Assembly (NCBI GenBank): GCA_963788965.1
Contig: CAWBIK010000006.1
Location: forward strand, 62,001 to 126,000
Origin: QHXQ01 sp963788965
GTDB taxonomy: Bacteria > Acidobacteriota > Blastocatellia > Pyrinomonadales > Pyrinomonadaceae
Reading direction: 5' to 3'
DNA length: 64,000 nucleotides
The notes under the pieces are model-generated. The model saw only the letters and a program-made list of their open reading frames with translations, had not been told where the DNA came from and did not search any database. A program made the translations under genes and the position numbers. Below, one piece after another: positions 1 through 10,386 of the stretch (its first letter is position 1; every line of letters begins with the position of its first letter).

Positions 1-1488
1 ACCGCGCCCGTCGCGCAAGACTTCGCCGGCCGTCTCGCGCACGGCCCGCCGCAGCAGCGCGTGAAATTCGGGCCGCGCGTTCGTCGCGTTGACCGCGAGA
101 TAACGTTGACAATGCGTCAGGTTGCAGAAGTCATAACCGTCACGCGCATGCCGCCGCACATTGCGTAGCGTGAAGGTGCGGCTCGTGACCGCGAGCGCCT
201 TGATAGCTTCATATTCATCCTCTGTGCTTGCTTCGGCCGCCAGCACGCCGAAGATGTAATCTTCCAACGTCAACGTGCGCGTCGTCTCTTCGCGGACGAG
301 ATGCACGCGCACGACGTTTGTGCCGGTCGCATCATGTAACGCGCCGCCGTTATCAAGCGACGATGCATCGTCGTGCATCGCATCGGCCGCGAACGCTTCA
401 TCGCCGATTGCATCGTCATGGCGCGTTGTCTGGTTGCGCTCGTTCGTGTGTGCGTGTGCGCGCGCATAGGCGGCGAAGACGGGTTGCGCCACGGCCGCGC
501 TCTGTGCGCCGGTCGCGCGTTTGAGAAAGACGACGACGGCCAATTTGAACTCGGCGGGCGCGGGCGTGTGCAGTTGCAACGCTTCGTCGTTTGGCTCGGC
601 CGCGAAGCCGACGAACCAACCGTGCGTGTGTACGCCGCCAACTTCGGTGGCCGTGCCGGTCTTGCCGACGACATGGCCGGGCAATGCGGCGAGATGCGCG
701 CGCTCGGCCGTGCCGTAACTGATCGCGCCGCGCAAGCCTTCGACCAGCAGAGCGCGCTCGTTCGCATTGATTGCGAGCGCGGCCCGTTCGTGCAACGCGA
801 AGTTTTCGGCCGCGCCCGTTTGCGGCGTGTAGAGATGGCCGCCGTTCAAGAGCGCCGCGTAAGCCGTCACGAGTTGCAGCGGCGTGACGAGTAGGTCTTC
901 GCTTTCGCCAAGCGCCGCGCTCAAGCGCGCAGGCCCGCGCGGTAGTTTCCCGGCCTGCTCGAACTCGTCGGCCAAGCCTGTGCGCGCGCCGAAGCCGTAG
1001 GCGGCGAGCGTCGCGTTGAGGTCGTCCGGCGCGAGTCGTTCGGCGAGCCGCGCGAAGAAGTAGTTGCACGAATATGCGAGCGCCTTAGCGGGCGTGAGCG
1101 GCGGGATGCTCGCGGGGTGCGAGCAGGTGAAGCGCGCATCGCGGCGCGCGTAGTGTTTGCGACAGAGCAAGCGCGCGTCTGCGCTCGTCGTGCCTGTGCG
1201 CAGGGCCGTCAGCAGCGTGAATGGTTTGATGGCGGAGCCGGGCGGGAACGCGCCTTCACTCGCAAGCCGCGCGTTGACGGCGGCGCGCACGCGCCCTGTC
1301 TGCGGATCGAGGACGACGATTGCGCCCTCGCGCGTGCCGAGCGCCGCAGTCGCCGCGCCCTGCAAGATCGCGTCGAGCGATGCATCACTTAAGTGGACTG
1401 CTGCGCGTCGTGCCGGTTCAGGTGTGAGCGCGGCCGGTGGCGCTGACCACGCGCTGACGAGCGCGACGCACACGCACAGGTGCGACAC
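1..1488 (-). CDS. Penicillin-binding transpeptidase fused to a SpoIID/LytB domain (partial, runs off the left edge)
   Basis: The frame is open without interruption from about 1557 to base 1. From a GTG at 1488 there is a hydrophobic signal-like segment, then a class B-type transpeptidase domain with all three active-site motifs: SAIK at about residue 85, SCN at about 140 and KTG at about 276. No glycosyltransferase domain precedes it. From about residue 393 a SpoIID-like domain follows, with LEDYIFGVLAAEAS, an AIKALAVTSRTF segment and CNLTHCQRY, which match the conserved Glu and His/Cys regions of SpoIID/LytB. Transpeptidases cross-link peptidoglycan; SpoIID enzymes cleave denuded glycan strands. 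It lies downstream of the alpha-2-macroglobulin gene, where pbpC often sits in other bacteria. A TTG at 1557 is an alternative start. The C-terminus is outside the window. The domain calls are firm; the role of the fusion is inference. Confidence 0.85.
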   Translation of the reverse strand, partial: MSHLCVCVALVSAWSAPPAALTPEPARRAAVHLSDASLDAILQGAATAALGTREGAIVVLDPQTGRVRAAVNARLASEGAFPPGSAIKPFTLLTALRTGTTSADARLLCRKHYARRDARFTCSHPASIPPLTPAKALAYSCNYFFARLAERLAPDDLNATLAAYGFGARTGLADEFEQAGKLPRGPARLSAALGESEDLLVTPLQLVTAYAALLNGGHLYTPQTGAAENFALHERAALAINANERALLVEGLRGAISYGTAERAHLAALPGHVVGKTGTATEVGGVHTHGWFVGFAAEPNDEALQLHTPAPAEFKLAVVVFLKRATGAQSAAVAQPVFAAYARAHAHTNERNQTTRHDDAIGDEAFAADAMHDDASSLDNGGALHDATGTNVVRVHLVREETTRTLTLEDYIFGVLAAEASTEDEYEAIKALAVTSRTFTLRNVRRHARDGYDFCNLTHCQRYLAVNATNARPEFHALLRRAVRETAGEVLRDGRG

Positions 1489-1547
1489 CCCATGTCGCCA
1501 CGCGCCGCTGTTGTGTCGTGAGTGTGCGGCTTGACGCAGCCTTAGTC

Positions 1548-1603
1548 GCGCGCTCAAGTTTGCGATGCGAACTTTGAGATGCGAACTTTGCGAGTGCAAC
1601 TTT
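1548..1603. repeat. Four tandem 14-bp repeats upstream of the transpeptidase-SpoIID gene
   Basis: Four contiguous 14-base units read GCGCGCTCAAGTTT, GCGATGCGAACTTT, GAGATGCGAACTTT and GCGAGTGCAACTTT. They keep phase exactly and lie 60-115 bases upstream of the preferred GTG start of the gene, overlapping an alternative TTG start. Fourteen is two heptamers, in keeping with other repeats in this window. Function unknown. Confidence 0.75.
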
Positions 1604-1680
1604 GCGAGCCGACATCGCAACTGCGCTGCGTACTTCTGCGCCACTTCTTTCAGCGCCCCCGCCGCACAACACGATTCAGT

Positions 1681-2577
1681 TTAAGCCCCTGTCGGCGCGG
1701 GCTGCGGCGGCAGGTTCGCGGGCGCGGACGCGGGCGCTGCCTGTAGGCCGGCCGGGTGAGCGAGCGCACGCAACGTCAACACCCAACCGACAAGCGTGAA
1801 CAGAAAGGCGAGCGCAAGCCGCAGTCCGAATAGAAACAACTCCGTCGATTCGCCCTTTGTGCCCGTGTGTGTGAACAACAGGAAATAGGGGATGACGCCG
1901 AACAGGACGAGTCCGACCGCATAGGTCAGCACGCTCTCCGGCGCAAGCACGCGCCCGAAGCCTTTGAACAAGCCGCGCAGACCGGCGCGCGCTAACCCTA
2001 ACCATAGGTGGATCGCTAAGAGCGGCAGCACCAGACCGAACAGTAACAGGCGCACGGTAACGAGCAGCACGTAGGACCAGCGCACCTTCGGTTGCTTGTC
2101 TTCTTCACGTTCCGGCGTGTGCATCGGCACGGACAGGGCCTCGCCCTCGTCTTCGCTGATGCTGCCCGCCGACCCCGTGGCCGCTTGCCGTTCGGCCTGC
2201 GCCCGCGCCGCGATGCGCGCCTGCACCTTGTTCAGCACGTAGACGCTGCCCAACAACAAAAGGATGAGCGGCAGGCTGACCAGCAAGACTTTCCAGAAGC
2301 CTTTGCCCGCGGCCCGAAGGACAGCGCCGGGTGTGTCCGCGCCGACGGCGAAGCCCGCGCTGCCCGCTTGAAACGCGCAGAACAGCACAGGGATCGCAAC
2401 CGCGACGACGAACGTGAACAACACTTGCACGGTCGTGGCCTCGCGCGTCGTGACGAAGCAATAGCACGCGGCGATGAACAGCGCATAAAGCACGCCCAAC
2501 ACGACGAGTGCGGGCAAGTGGCCCAACAGCGCGCGGATGCTCGCGGCGATGGCGGCCAGTACGTTCTTAGTCATCAT
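1681..2577 (-). CDS. Integral membrane protein of unknown function
   Basis: About 298 residues with roughly six hydrophobic segments. Two lie near the N-terminus, one around residues 90-115 before a charged Ala/Gln/Glu-rich cytoplasmic-looking linker that contains EDEGEAL and EREEDKQP, and three follow in the C-terminal half. The C-terminal tail is rich in Ala and Pro. I chose the first of two adjacent ATGs (2577 or 2574) because an AGGTGG ribosome-binding site lies just upstream; the frame is open to a TTG at 2601. It sits between the alpha-2-macroglobulin gene (40 bases away) and the transpeptidase-SpoIID gene on the same strand, so it is probably co-transcribed and acts in the envelope. 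I do not recognise the family. Confidence 0.75.
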   Translation of the reverse strand: MMTKNVLAAIAASIRALLGHLPALVVLGVLYALFIAACYCFVTTREATTVQVLFTFVVAVAIPVLFCAFQAGSAGFAVGADTPGAVLRAAGKGFWKVLLVSLPLILLLLGSVYVLNKVQARIAARAQAERQAATGSAGSISEDEGEALSVPMHTPEREEDKQPKVRWSYVLLVTVRLLLFGLVLPLLAIHLWLGLARAGLRGLFKGFGRVLAPESVLTYAVGLVLFGVIPYFLLFTHTGTKGESTELFLFGLRLALAFLFTLVGWVLTLRALAHPAGLQAAPASAPANLPPQPAPTGA

Positions 2578-2616
2578 TCCACCTGTTGATAAAGCAACCA
2601 ATAACCGGCAACTGCG

Positions 2617-5600
2617 CTATTGGCGATCCAAAATCTTGAGCGCGCCGCTCGCGGTGTTTGCCTGCACCGTGGGCGTGTACATCAGTTCGACGCGCGCGGG
2701 CGCGACGCGAAACTCGCCCGGCTCTTGCACGCGCAGGGCGTAGCGGAAAGTGGCGTCGCCGTCGAAGTAGTTGAGGAAGAAAGCGGTGCGATTGTCGCGG
2801 AACTCGCGCCCGCTGTACCAGTCGCTCCAATCCTTCGTCGTGTAGTTGAAATCGATCCCGCTGACCTGTTCGATCTGCTCGCAACCGGCCGGGATGGGGT
2901 CTTCGATTAAAAGATACGCGGCGTGCGGCCCTTCGATGCGCAGCTTCGAGATGAGCATGTCGCCCGAATGCAACTCGCCCGTGAGCGCCTCGGCCCGCCA
3001 GACAGGATTGCCGCCGTTATCGTCCACGACCAGACGCAAGTACTCGCGCGCGATCTTCAAGCCGCCTTGACCTTGCGCGGGCGTCTGCTCGTCGCTCGTC
3101 GCAAAGTCGAGCGTCGTCGATAAATAGAGGACGCCGGGGCCGTGCTTGACGACGCGTATCTGGTTGTTGTTGCCGACCTCTGCATCTTTGCGGCGGATGA
3201 TGAGTTGTTGCCCGCCCACGTCCGCGCTCGTGATCTGCTTGGCCAGCACTTGCTCGTTGTTGACGTAAACTTCGACCGCGTAGTTCGGCGTCAACTCCTG
3301 ACTCACTTTCAAGTAATCGGTCAAGCCGTAGACGGCGAACGCGGTCTGTTTGGTCGAGAGCCAGTACGCGCCGTATTTGCGATTGGCGACGAGCCAGCGT
3401 GCGGCCTTCGGCAACAGCGCGTTCTGCGGATCGATCTGCGCGAGCGCCTTGATCGACACGGCGGTCGCTTCCAAACTATCGTCTTCGCTGAAGTCGAGCG
3501 CGGGCTGGCGCTTCGATTCCCAGTGCGCGTCGAAGTCGGTGACGCGCGCCGAGCCGGCGATCTCGCCCGCGACTTGCTGCGCGCGCCGGTCGCCGCGCTG
3601 CTTCAAGACGAGCGCGAGCAACGCGCGCCCGTAAGGCTGCAAGCGCCCGCGATTCGTGAACATATCATCGACGTGACGCGGATCGACGCCGCCGCTCATG
3701 CTGAGCGCATAGATCATGTATGAGCGCGTCTCGGTGTCGATGGCCTTGCCGTCGTCGTTCTTGCCTGAGTCAACAAGGCCGCTCAACTTGCCGCGCCCAC
3801 GTTCGACGCGGTTGTCGTCCACTTGATAACCGGCGCGGCTCGCCATCGTCAGACCATCGACGACGTAAGCCGACATCCACGGATCGGTCGGGTCGTCTTT
3901 CCACCAGCCCCAACCGCCGTCGTCGTGCTGATACTTGTAGAGTCGATCCAGACCTTTCCGCACCTTCTTGCCGAGGTTGTTCTTGTCGCTGATCGATGTG
4001 GTCTGCACTTCCTGCAAAGCGTTTGTAACGATCACGTTCGGCAGGAATGAAGACATCGTCTGCTCGGTGCAGCCGTAAGGATAACTGGTCAGATAATCGA
4101 GCGCGCCGAACAAAGTGCTGGCAACCGAGGGCGCGGCTTCGATGCGGAGCGTGCGCGCGCGCGGGTCCGCATTCGCAGGCAGGTTGATGGTAACGGTGCG
4201 ATCCTCTTCGTCGCCCCCAAGTGTGGTCGCTTCGCCGCGCGTTTGGCGCACACCGCGCGGCACGATCTCCACGGCCAACTCAAGCGCGTCCGAGTCGGTG
4301 TCGGTCAAAGCTTTGCCGAGCAAGGTCAACTGGCCCGTCTGCGTCGCTTGCACACGCCAGTTCGCGCGATACTCGCCGTTCTTCGGGATCATGACCGACT
4401 GGTTCGGCGCGTCCAACAACTTCGCGCCGCCGACTTCGAGCGAGATGGCGGTCTGCTTGTCGGCGTTCAGATAGTTATGCACGATGCCTGAGATCGTCAC
4501 CGTGTCGCCCGCCGTCAAGAAGCGCGGCATGGCGAGCCGCATGATCACGTCTTTGCGTTCAAGCACCTTCTGCGTCGTTGCGCCGACGCGCAGATCAGTC
4601 GTCACGGCGCGCGCGGTCGCACGCCACGTCGTCAGGTTGTCGGGCAACGCAAACTTGATCGAGGCCTTGCCGTCCGCGCCCGTGACGAGCGTGGGTTGCC
4701 AGAAGGCTGTGTCTTTGAAAATCTTGCGTATCTTCGGTTGCACCAGTTCGCCGTCGTTCTTGAAATCGGCGAGTTGATAAGCGCGCTTGTTCTGCCGCGC
4801 GAGTTGCACGGGCTTGCTGCCTGCGTAGCCGATGAAGTTGTAGTTGACCGACATGCTGGTCGAGACTTGATTGTAGCGCCGGCCGTAGAAGGTCTGTCGT
4901 ATGTCGCCGGCCGACTCGCCGCGAATCGAGTAGATCGATTCGTCCACGATGCCGAGGCTTACTTCCGCGCCCGACACGGGCATGTTGTCGGCGTTGCGCA
5001 CAAGCACCGTGTACGCGGCCGTCTCGCCCGGCTTGTACTCCTTCTTGTCCGACATGATCTCAAGCTTCAACAGACGATCACGCGGCGGCACGACCAACGC
5101 CGCGTCGCTCGTGTACATGTCGCCGTTCTTCACATAAGTGACGTTGAGGAAGACGTTCGGCGCATAACGAGCTTCAATCGGCACGTCAATCGTCGCCGCG
5201 CGGCCCTGCACGTCCAACTGCCGCACACTCAGCACGCTCGATAGTTCAGTCGTGACCAACAAGTGCGCTTTGTCCGTCGGCAACAAGGCCAGGACATGCG
5301 CCGTCTCGCCCGGCTTGTAAGACTTCTTATCGGGCACAAGCTTGATCTGATCCTCGCCTTGATAAGACACGTCGGACCAAGCGTTATTCTGATCCGCCAC
5401 CCAGAACGAGCCGCCCTCGAACACCACATCGCGGCCGTTCTGATTGATGATCGCTTTGATCTCGTAGTCGCCCGTCTCTTGCGGCTGGTAGACGTATGTG
5501 GCCTCGCCCTGCGCGTTCGTGTCCACGGCGGCGGTCGCCAACTCGCGCTCGTTCGTCCGGTACGTGTAATAGCTCTCGCCGTCTTCGACCTTCTCGACCT

Positions 5601-7546
5601 TCTCCCAAGTCTGCTCGTAGAACTTCAAGGTGACGTGCGCCGCCGCCGGATGCTTCTCGTAATCGGCGGTCTTGACTTTAATCTTCACCTGTTCGCCGAC
5701 ACGATAGACGTAACTATCGGGGTCGGCTGCGGCGGCGACCGAACCGCGCGTGCCGGTGAAACTGGCGCTGCCTTGCATCTCGCGCCGCGCCGCGTCCGTC
5801 ACTTGCGCTTCGAGCCGATAGGTGTAATCCCAAGCCTCTTTCGCTTCGGGCTGCGGCACGGGGAAGTCCACGACGAAGTTGCCCTGTGCATCGAGCTTGC
5901 CGTCGCCCTCTTTCACGAGCGAGTCGCCATAAGACGAGTATTCGTCGCCGGAGTAATTTTCTTCCGGACTCTCCTCTTCGACGCCGAAGTCGGAGATCGG
6001 ATCGGCCTCGCTGTCGAAGAAGTAATGATAGTAACGCTCACGATAGACGTAGTACTTCACGTCGGCGCGCGTAACGGGCGCACCGAAGAAGTAGCGCGCG
6101 CTGACGGTGAAGCGCGCCGACTGACCAACGGGCACGAACTTCTGCGCGGTCGAAACCGTCACTTTATATTCCGGCTTCTTGTATTCGAGCACCTCGAAGT
6201 AACCGGACGCGGTTGCTTCGCCGACGTGCGCGGTGATGTTGTAAGAGCCGAGCGGCGCGTCTTCGCCGATGTCCAACTCGCCGCTGAACGAGCCGCGCGA
6301 CGACAGCGGCACGTCTTTCTCATAAACCTGATTGCCGTCGCCGTCTTCAATCGTCACGTTCACCGTGCTGCCGACCATCTGATAGCCCTGTTCGGCGAGC
6401 CGGCGCAGGATACCTTTGAAGTAGACCTTCTGTTGCGGGCGATAGACGGGCCGATCCGTATAGACGAAACTCTTCAACGTCTCGTCGTAGCCGCCTTCGT
6501 TGCCGCTGAAGTAGTACGAATCGAGATCGGAGATGGCGAAGTGTTCCTGCTCGCGCGCCATCAGTTGATACGACGGCGCTTCTCCGTCGCCTTCTTCGCC
6601 CTCGCCTTCGTCAGCGGCACTCTCATCAGTCTTCTTTGTCTTGTCCTCCAACTTCAAACGCAGCAGCCCTTGATTGTCGGTCGTGCCCGTCGTCAACGTG
6701 TTCTTGCCTTTGAGCATCTCGACTTGCACGCCCGCGCGCGGCGCACCCGACTGGCGGTTGCTGGCGAAGACGAGCAACTGCCCGTCGCGCGAAGTCTTCT
6801 CGACAAGCACGAGGTCGCTGACGATGGCGATGCCGTAAGCGTGCAAGTCGCCGTTGATGGCTTCGACGAGATACACGCCCGGTTCACGTTTGCCGAGCGT
6901 GATCGGGCGGCGGTCGTATTGCTGATCCTCGGTCGTGATCGGCGGCAACTTCTCGCGCCAACTACTGACCACACGATCTTTATTCAACAGGGGGAAGCGC
7001 GCGTAGTCCGCGACGTTCCACGGCGTTTGACTGCTGCCGGTGTCGTCGCGGTCGGCGCGAAAACGCGTGTTGAAGCTCTTGCGCGCGCTGTGCTTGAGTT
7101 GCGTGCGCGCGTAGTTGCGAAACCAGTTGTAGAAGCCCTGTTTGAAGCGGCGAAGTTTTTCTAGGAACGTGGGGTTGCGCTTCTGATAGTAGTTCTGAAA
7201 ATCGTAATCTTCGTCTTCGCCGACCTGATGCGGGTTGTCGAGTTGCTTGAAGAACTGCGCGGGGTCGTTGACGCGATAGACGAAGAAATCGAGCGTGTCC
7301 AGATCGTGATAGTTGACGAAGACGCGCGGCCGCTCGTTCGTGCCATAGATGCGGCTGGTTTGCAGCGAGAAGAAGGGCTTGGGCGGCGCGGCGTCCGCCT
7401 TGCGCTCGTAGTAGTCCTGTTGCGGGAAGAACTCCTGCGTCGTCCCTTCGGCGAGCGCGCGCACGCGCCAGTAGGAAAAGCCGAGCGCGGCGACGAAGAC
7501 GGCCAGAGTAGATCAGAAGTGCTGCGATGAGTCTGCGACTGTTCAT
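2617..7546 (-). CDS. Bacterial alpha-2-macroglobulin family protein with thioester (one N-terminal indel)
   Basis: A very large (about 1,640 residue) membrane-anchored, periplasmic protein of the alpha-2-macroglobulin/YfhM-YfaS family, which traps attacking proteases. The reactive thioester motif CTEQ, in the context YPYGCTEQ, is present at about residue 1158 (codons near 4062-4073). MG-type beta-sandwich segments precede it (for example VYRPQQKVYFKGILR) and the helical thioester domain follows (DGGWGWWKDD, DPWMSAYVV). An acidic linker (DEGEGEEGDGE) lies near residue 290. The main frame opens only at 7464. Reading one base out of phase from ATG 7546 gives MNSRRLIAALLI, then LAVFVAALGF in the main frame: a single transmembrane anchor, so one indel is present at about 7505-7510. 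The gene follows a DUF1175 gene, its usual partner in yfaS loci. Confidence 0.93.
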
Positions 7547-7573
7547 AAATTCAGTCCTATTAGCGCGTGTGCT

Positions 7574-8434
7574 TCAGTGCAAAATCTTGAGCCGGTAGAA
7601 GCCTAAGAAGTTTTGATTCGTCGGCACGGGCCGCCAACGTCTGTCAGGATGTTGGTCGAGAACAGACAAGCGCACCTTCTTGATCGTGCCTTTGTCCGTC
7701 GGCGATGTGCCCGTGTGATAGACGACCCAATCGTGCGCGGCTTCGGTCTGTTCGCGCGCCGCGCCTAAAAAGATCATGACGTGATACGGATAACGCTGCG
7801 CGAACGGTTGGAAGAAAAAGAGCAGGTCGCCCGGCTCGGCCCGTGCGCGGTCGCGCGAGACGAACTCTGTGTTGAACTCTTTGAGCGCGCGCGCGTCGGC
7901 AAACTCGGAGAAGCGCGCTTTGTCTAAGTCGTCGGCGCGAAACGAACCGGGCACGGTGCGAAACAGTTTCTCGCCGAGCGGATTATCGTCGAGCGTGTAC
8001 GCGCCCACGTCCGGCGCGAACGCTTCATAGCCGCCGCCCATGCGTCGCAGCCACACGCGGTCGTGCGGGCGCAAAGCCTCGCGCCATGCAAAGCGCACCA
8101 GCCCCGCGCAATCGCGCTGCGTCTCGTTCCACGCCGCGCTCGGCGCATAGAACTGCCTCTCGGCAATCCCTGTGAACCAGCGGCGGAAGTTCTCGCGGTC
8201 GTTGTAAGTGTGCAACTCGGCGCGGTCGGGCAAACCGTCGTTGTCGTCGTCCGCGTCCGCCGCAGGCGCGGCGAGCACCTTGCGTTCTGTCCTCGTCGTT
8301 GCGGTCGAAGTTGGCGCGGCCACGGGCGCGCGGGCCTGCGACGCACCACCGCACGCAGCCCCGCCGAACAGGCAGGCGCACAGCAAGCCGCAGAGGCCGA
8401 ATGTGGACGAACGCAAACGTGCGGATGATGTCAC
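7574..8434 (-). CDS. DUF1175/YfaT-like secreted protein, partner of alpha-2-macroglobulin
   Basis: About 287 residues. An N-terminal hydrophobic segment (FGLCGLLCACLFGG) ending in a Cys suggests a lipoprotein or signal peptide. The mature part has DCAGLVRFAWREAL, whose Cys resembles an NlpC/P60-type nucleophile, GDLLFFFQP, and YHVMIFLG carrying the candidate His; this is the DUF1175 (YfaT) pattern. In Escherichia coli yfaT sits beside the alpha-2-macroglobulin yfaS, and here the gene is 27 bases upstream of one, which supports the call. A DDDNDGLPD motif near residue 60 resembles a calcium-binding thrombospondin-3-type repeat. The start is uncertain: I chose the GTG that opens a plausible signal peptide, while the frame extends to 8530. 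The biochemical role is not established. Confidence 0.8.
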   Translation of the reverse strand: MTSSARLRSSTFGLCGLLCACLFGGAACGGASQARAPVAAPTSTATTRTERKVLAAPAADADDDNDGLPDRAELHTYNDRENFRRWFTGIAERQFYAPSAAWNETQRDCAGLVRFAWREALRPHDRVWLRRMGGGYEAFAPDVGAYTLDDNPLGEKLFRTVPGSFRADDLDKARFSEFADARALKEFNTEFVSRDRARAEPGDLLFFFQPFAQRYPYHVMIFLGAAREQTEAAHDWVVYHTGTSPTDKGTIKKVRLSVLDQHPDRRWRPVPTNQNFLGFYRLKILH

Positions 8435-8785
8435 GGGTAAAGAATCTGGTGCTGGTCGCAAGCGACCTAACGAGTTCGTTGTTGTCAGTGTGGCGCGTCG
8501 AGCAGCGCGCATCATACTCCGACCAACCACGTTTGGTCACTACATTTGTTCAAGGGGCGCAATCGCACGCCTCGCATTATGAACCCACACGCGCGCCCAA
8601 GCCCCGCGCAAGCCGACAGCGCACGGGGCGGCTAACCCCCGCCTTGCTTGCGTCTGCGCGACGGCTTGAACTGTGGACAGCCACATTGACCGCACGCCTC
8701 GTATGACCGAGGCTAAAGACCGGCCTTGATGTTAAGATTGCAGCCCGCCGGTCGCTGCCGACCTGAGCCGATCTTGTAACAGCTT

Positions 8786-9571
8786 ATGTCCATCCTGATT
8801 GCCGAAGACAACGTGGCGCAGCGGCGTTACCTGCGCGAATTGTTGGAGCGCGAGTTTGCGGCGCACGCGCCCGTGCTCGAAGTGGGCGACGGCGCGGCGG
8901 CCGTCGAGCAGGCGTTGAAGCACCGACCCGAACTGTGCGTGCTCGACATACAGATGCCGAATCTGTCGGGCGTCAAAGCGGCGCGCGCCATCTGGCGCGA
9001 GTTCCCGGCGGCGCGCGTCATCTTCTGGACGCAGTTTCCGCACGAAGTCTATATCAACGAGATACGCAAGATCATCAAAGCGGTCGAGCCGCCGCCGGCC
9101 TACGGCTTCATCCACAAGAACAACCCTGAGTCGCGTTTCCTGCGCTTCGTCGCGGCCGTCTTGGAAGACGGCGCGGACATGATCGACCCGGCGTTCAAAG
9201 ATTCTTTCAAGCGCCCGCTCTTGACCGAGTTTGAAGCCGAAGCTTTGTACTATCTCGCGCTCGGTCTATCGAACTGGGCGATTGCGCGCAAGTGCAGTCT
9301 ATCCTTGCGCGGCGTCGAGAGCCGGCTCGCCACGCTCTACGAAAAACTGTTCGTCTCCACACCCGAAGGCACGCCGCACGAAGCTTACGAAAAACTCGCT
9401 TACAACATACGCACGCGCGCCTTCTTTGAAGCACTGCGGCGCGGCCTCATCAACTCGGACGAGTTGGAAAAGGCGGCGCACGATCTCGAAGCATGGATCG
9501 AGCGCGACCGCCAACGCTTCATCGAAGAACAGAAAGCCGAAGAACAAAAGCGGCGCAGCGGCAAACATTGA
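8786..9571 (+). CDS. NarL/LuxR-type response regulator
   Basis: About 261 residues. A receiver domain opens the protein: MSILIAEDN carries the acidic pocket, LCVLDIQMPN the phospho-acceptor Asp near residue 54, and GFIHKNNP the conserved Lys. A helix-turn-helix output follows at about residues 145-200 (LTEFEAEALYYLALGLSNWAI, then RGVESRLATLYEKL), which matches the LuxR/NarL fold in spacing. The C-terminal tail is charged, rich in Glu, Lys and Arg. The gene is divergent from the envelope cluster and about 900 bases upstream of a HisKA_3-type sensor kinase, the usual partner class, so they probably form one two-component system with a lipoprotein gene between them. Its targets cannot be read from the sequence. 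Confidence 0.88.
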   Translation: MSILIAEDNVAQRRYLRELLEREFAAHAPVLEVGDGAAAVEQALKHRPELCVLDIQMPNLSGVKAARAIWREFPAARVIFWTQFPHEVYINEIRKIIKAVEPPPAYGFIHKNNPESRFLRFVAAVLEDGADMIDPAFKDSFKRPLLTEFEAEALYYLALGLSNWAIARKCSLSLRGVESRLATLYEKLFVSTPEGTPHEAYEKLAYNIRTRAFFEALRRGLINSDELEKAAHDLEAWIERDRQRFIEEQKAEEQKRRSGKH

Positions 9572-9620
9572 CGCCAACATTGAAGCAAGGCTTGAGGCAA
9601 ACATTGATGCAAACATTAAC
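9561..9620. repeat. Five tandem 12-bp repeats spanning a stop and a start codon
   Basis: Five in-phase 12-base units: GCAAACATTGAC, GCCAACATTGAA, GCAAGGCTTGAG, GCAAACATTGAT, GCAAACATTAAC. The first contains the TGA of the response regulator gene (9569-9571). The junction of units 4 and 5 forms the ATG of the next gene (9607-9609). Confidence 0.85.
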
Positions 9621-10352
9621 CACACTATCGTCGCGCTATCGTCTGTCGGTCGCGTGCGCTTTGTTGTGCGCGCTCGCCCTCGTCGCCTGTCAACGACAGG
9701 CAAGTGAGGCGCAGACCGCGCAGGCAACCGTCAAGCTGTCTGCACCGGGCGTCGTGCTGAGCGATCTGCCGCAGCGGATCGATACGAAGGCCAGATACTT
9801 GTTCTACCTGCACGGGCGCATCGTCGAAGAACAGGGCGTGCGCGCCGTCAGCCCGCAGCACGGGCCTTACGAGTACGCGCAGATTCTCGACACGTTGGCC
9901 GGGCGCGGCTTCGTCGTCATCAGCGAAGCACGCCCGCGCGGCACGGACATACAACAGTACGCGCCGAAAGTAGTCGAGCAGATCAACACGCTGCTGAAGG
10001 CCGGCGTGCCGCCCGGTAACATCACGGTCGTCGGCGCATCGAGGGGCGGCGTCATCGCCGTGGCCGTCTCGACGCGACTCAAGCAGCGCGCGGTCAACTT
10101 CGTGCTCCTCGCCAGTTGCGGCAACTCGGACGAGTATCGTCGCTTCAAGCCCGACCTGTGGGGCAACGTGCTTTCGATCTACGACTACAAAGACGACAGC
10201 GGCGCGGGCACTTGCCAACGCTTCTTCGAGCAAGCCACCGGCCTGGCCGGCACAACGAAGTGATCGTGAAATTGGGGCTGGGGCACGGTCTGTTATATCG
10301 CCCGCTCAAAGAGTGGATCGAGCCGGCCGTCGCGTGGACGCAGCAACCTTAA
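9607..10352 (+). CDS. Alpha/beta-hydrolase-like lipoprotein (one indel)
   Basis: A short secreted protein of about 248 residues. The signal peptide ends in a lipobox, ALALVAC, so lipid anchoring is likely. The mature part has FYLHGRIVEEQG, GRGFVVISEARPRGT and VVGASRGGVIAV; the last is a G-x-S-x-G nucleophile elbow of the alpha/beta-hydrolase fold. The frame is lost near 10249-10251, where GGCC appears shortened to GGC. After correction the protein continues HNEVIVKLGLGHGLLY, giving the expected C-terminal His region, and ends at 10352. Hydrolase fold and export are supported; substrate unknown. It lies between a response regulator and its probable kinase and may share their regulation. Confidence 0.75.
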
Positions 10353-10386
10353 GGCACGGGCCAAACTTTGCCGGTCGAATGAAACC

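Noticed and set aside
5263..7164. A 633-codon plus-strand open frame
   Set aside because: It lies entirely opposite the alpha-2-macroglobulin gene; its Arg/Val-rich composition is the antisense shadow of GC-rich codons and it shows no domain.
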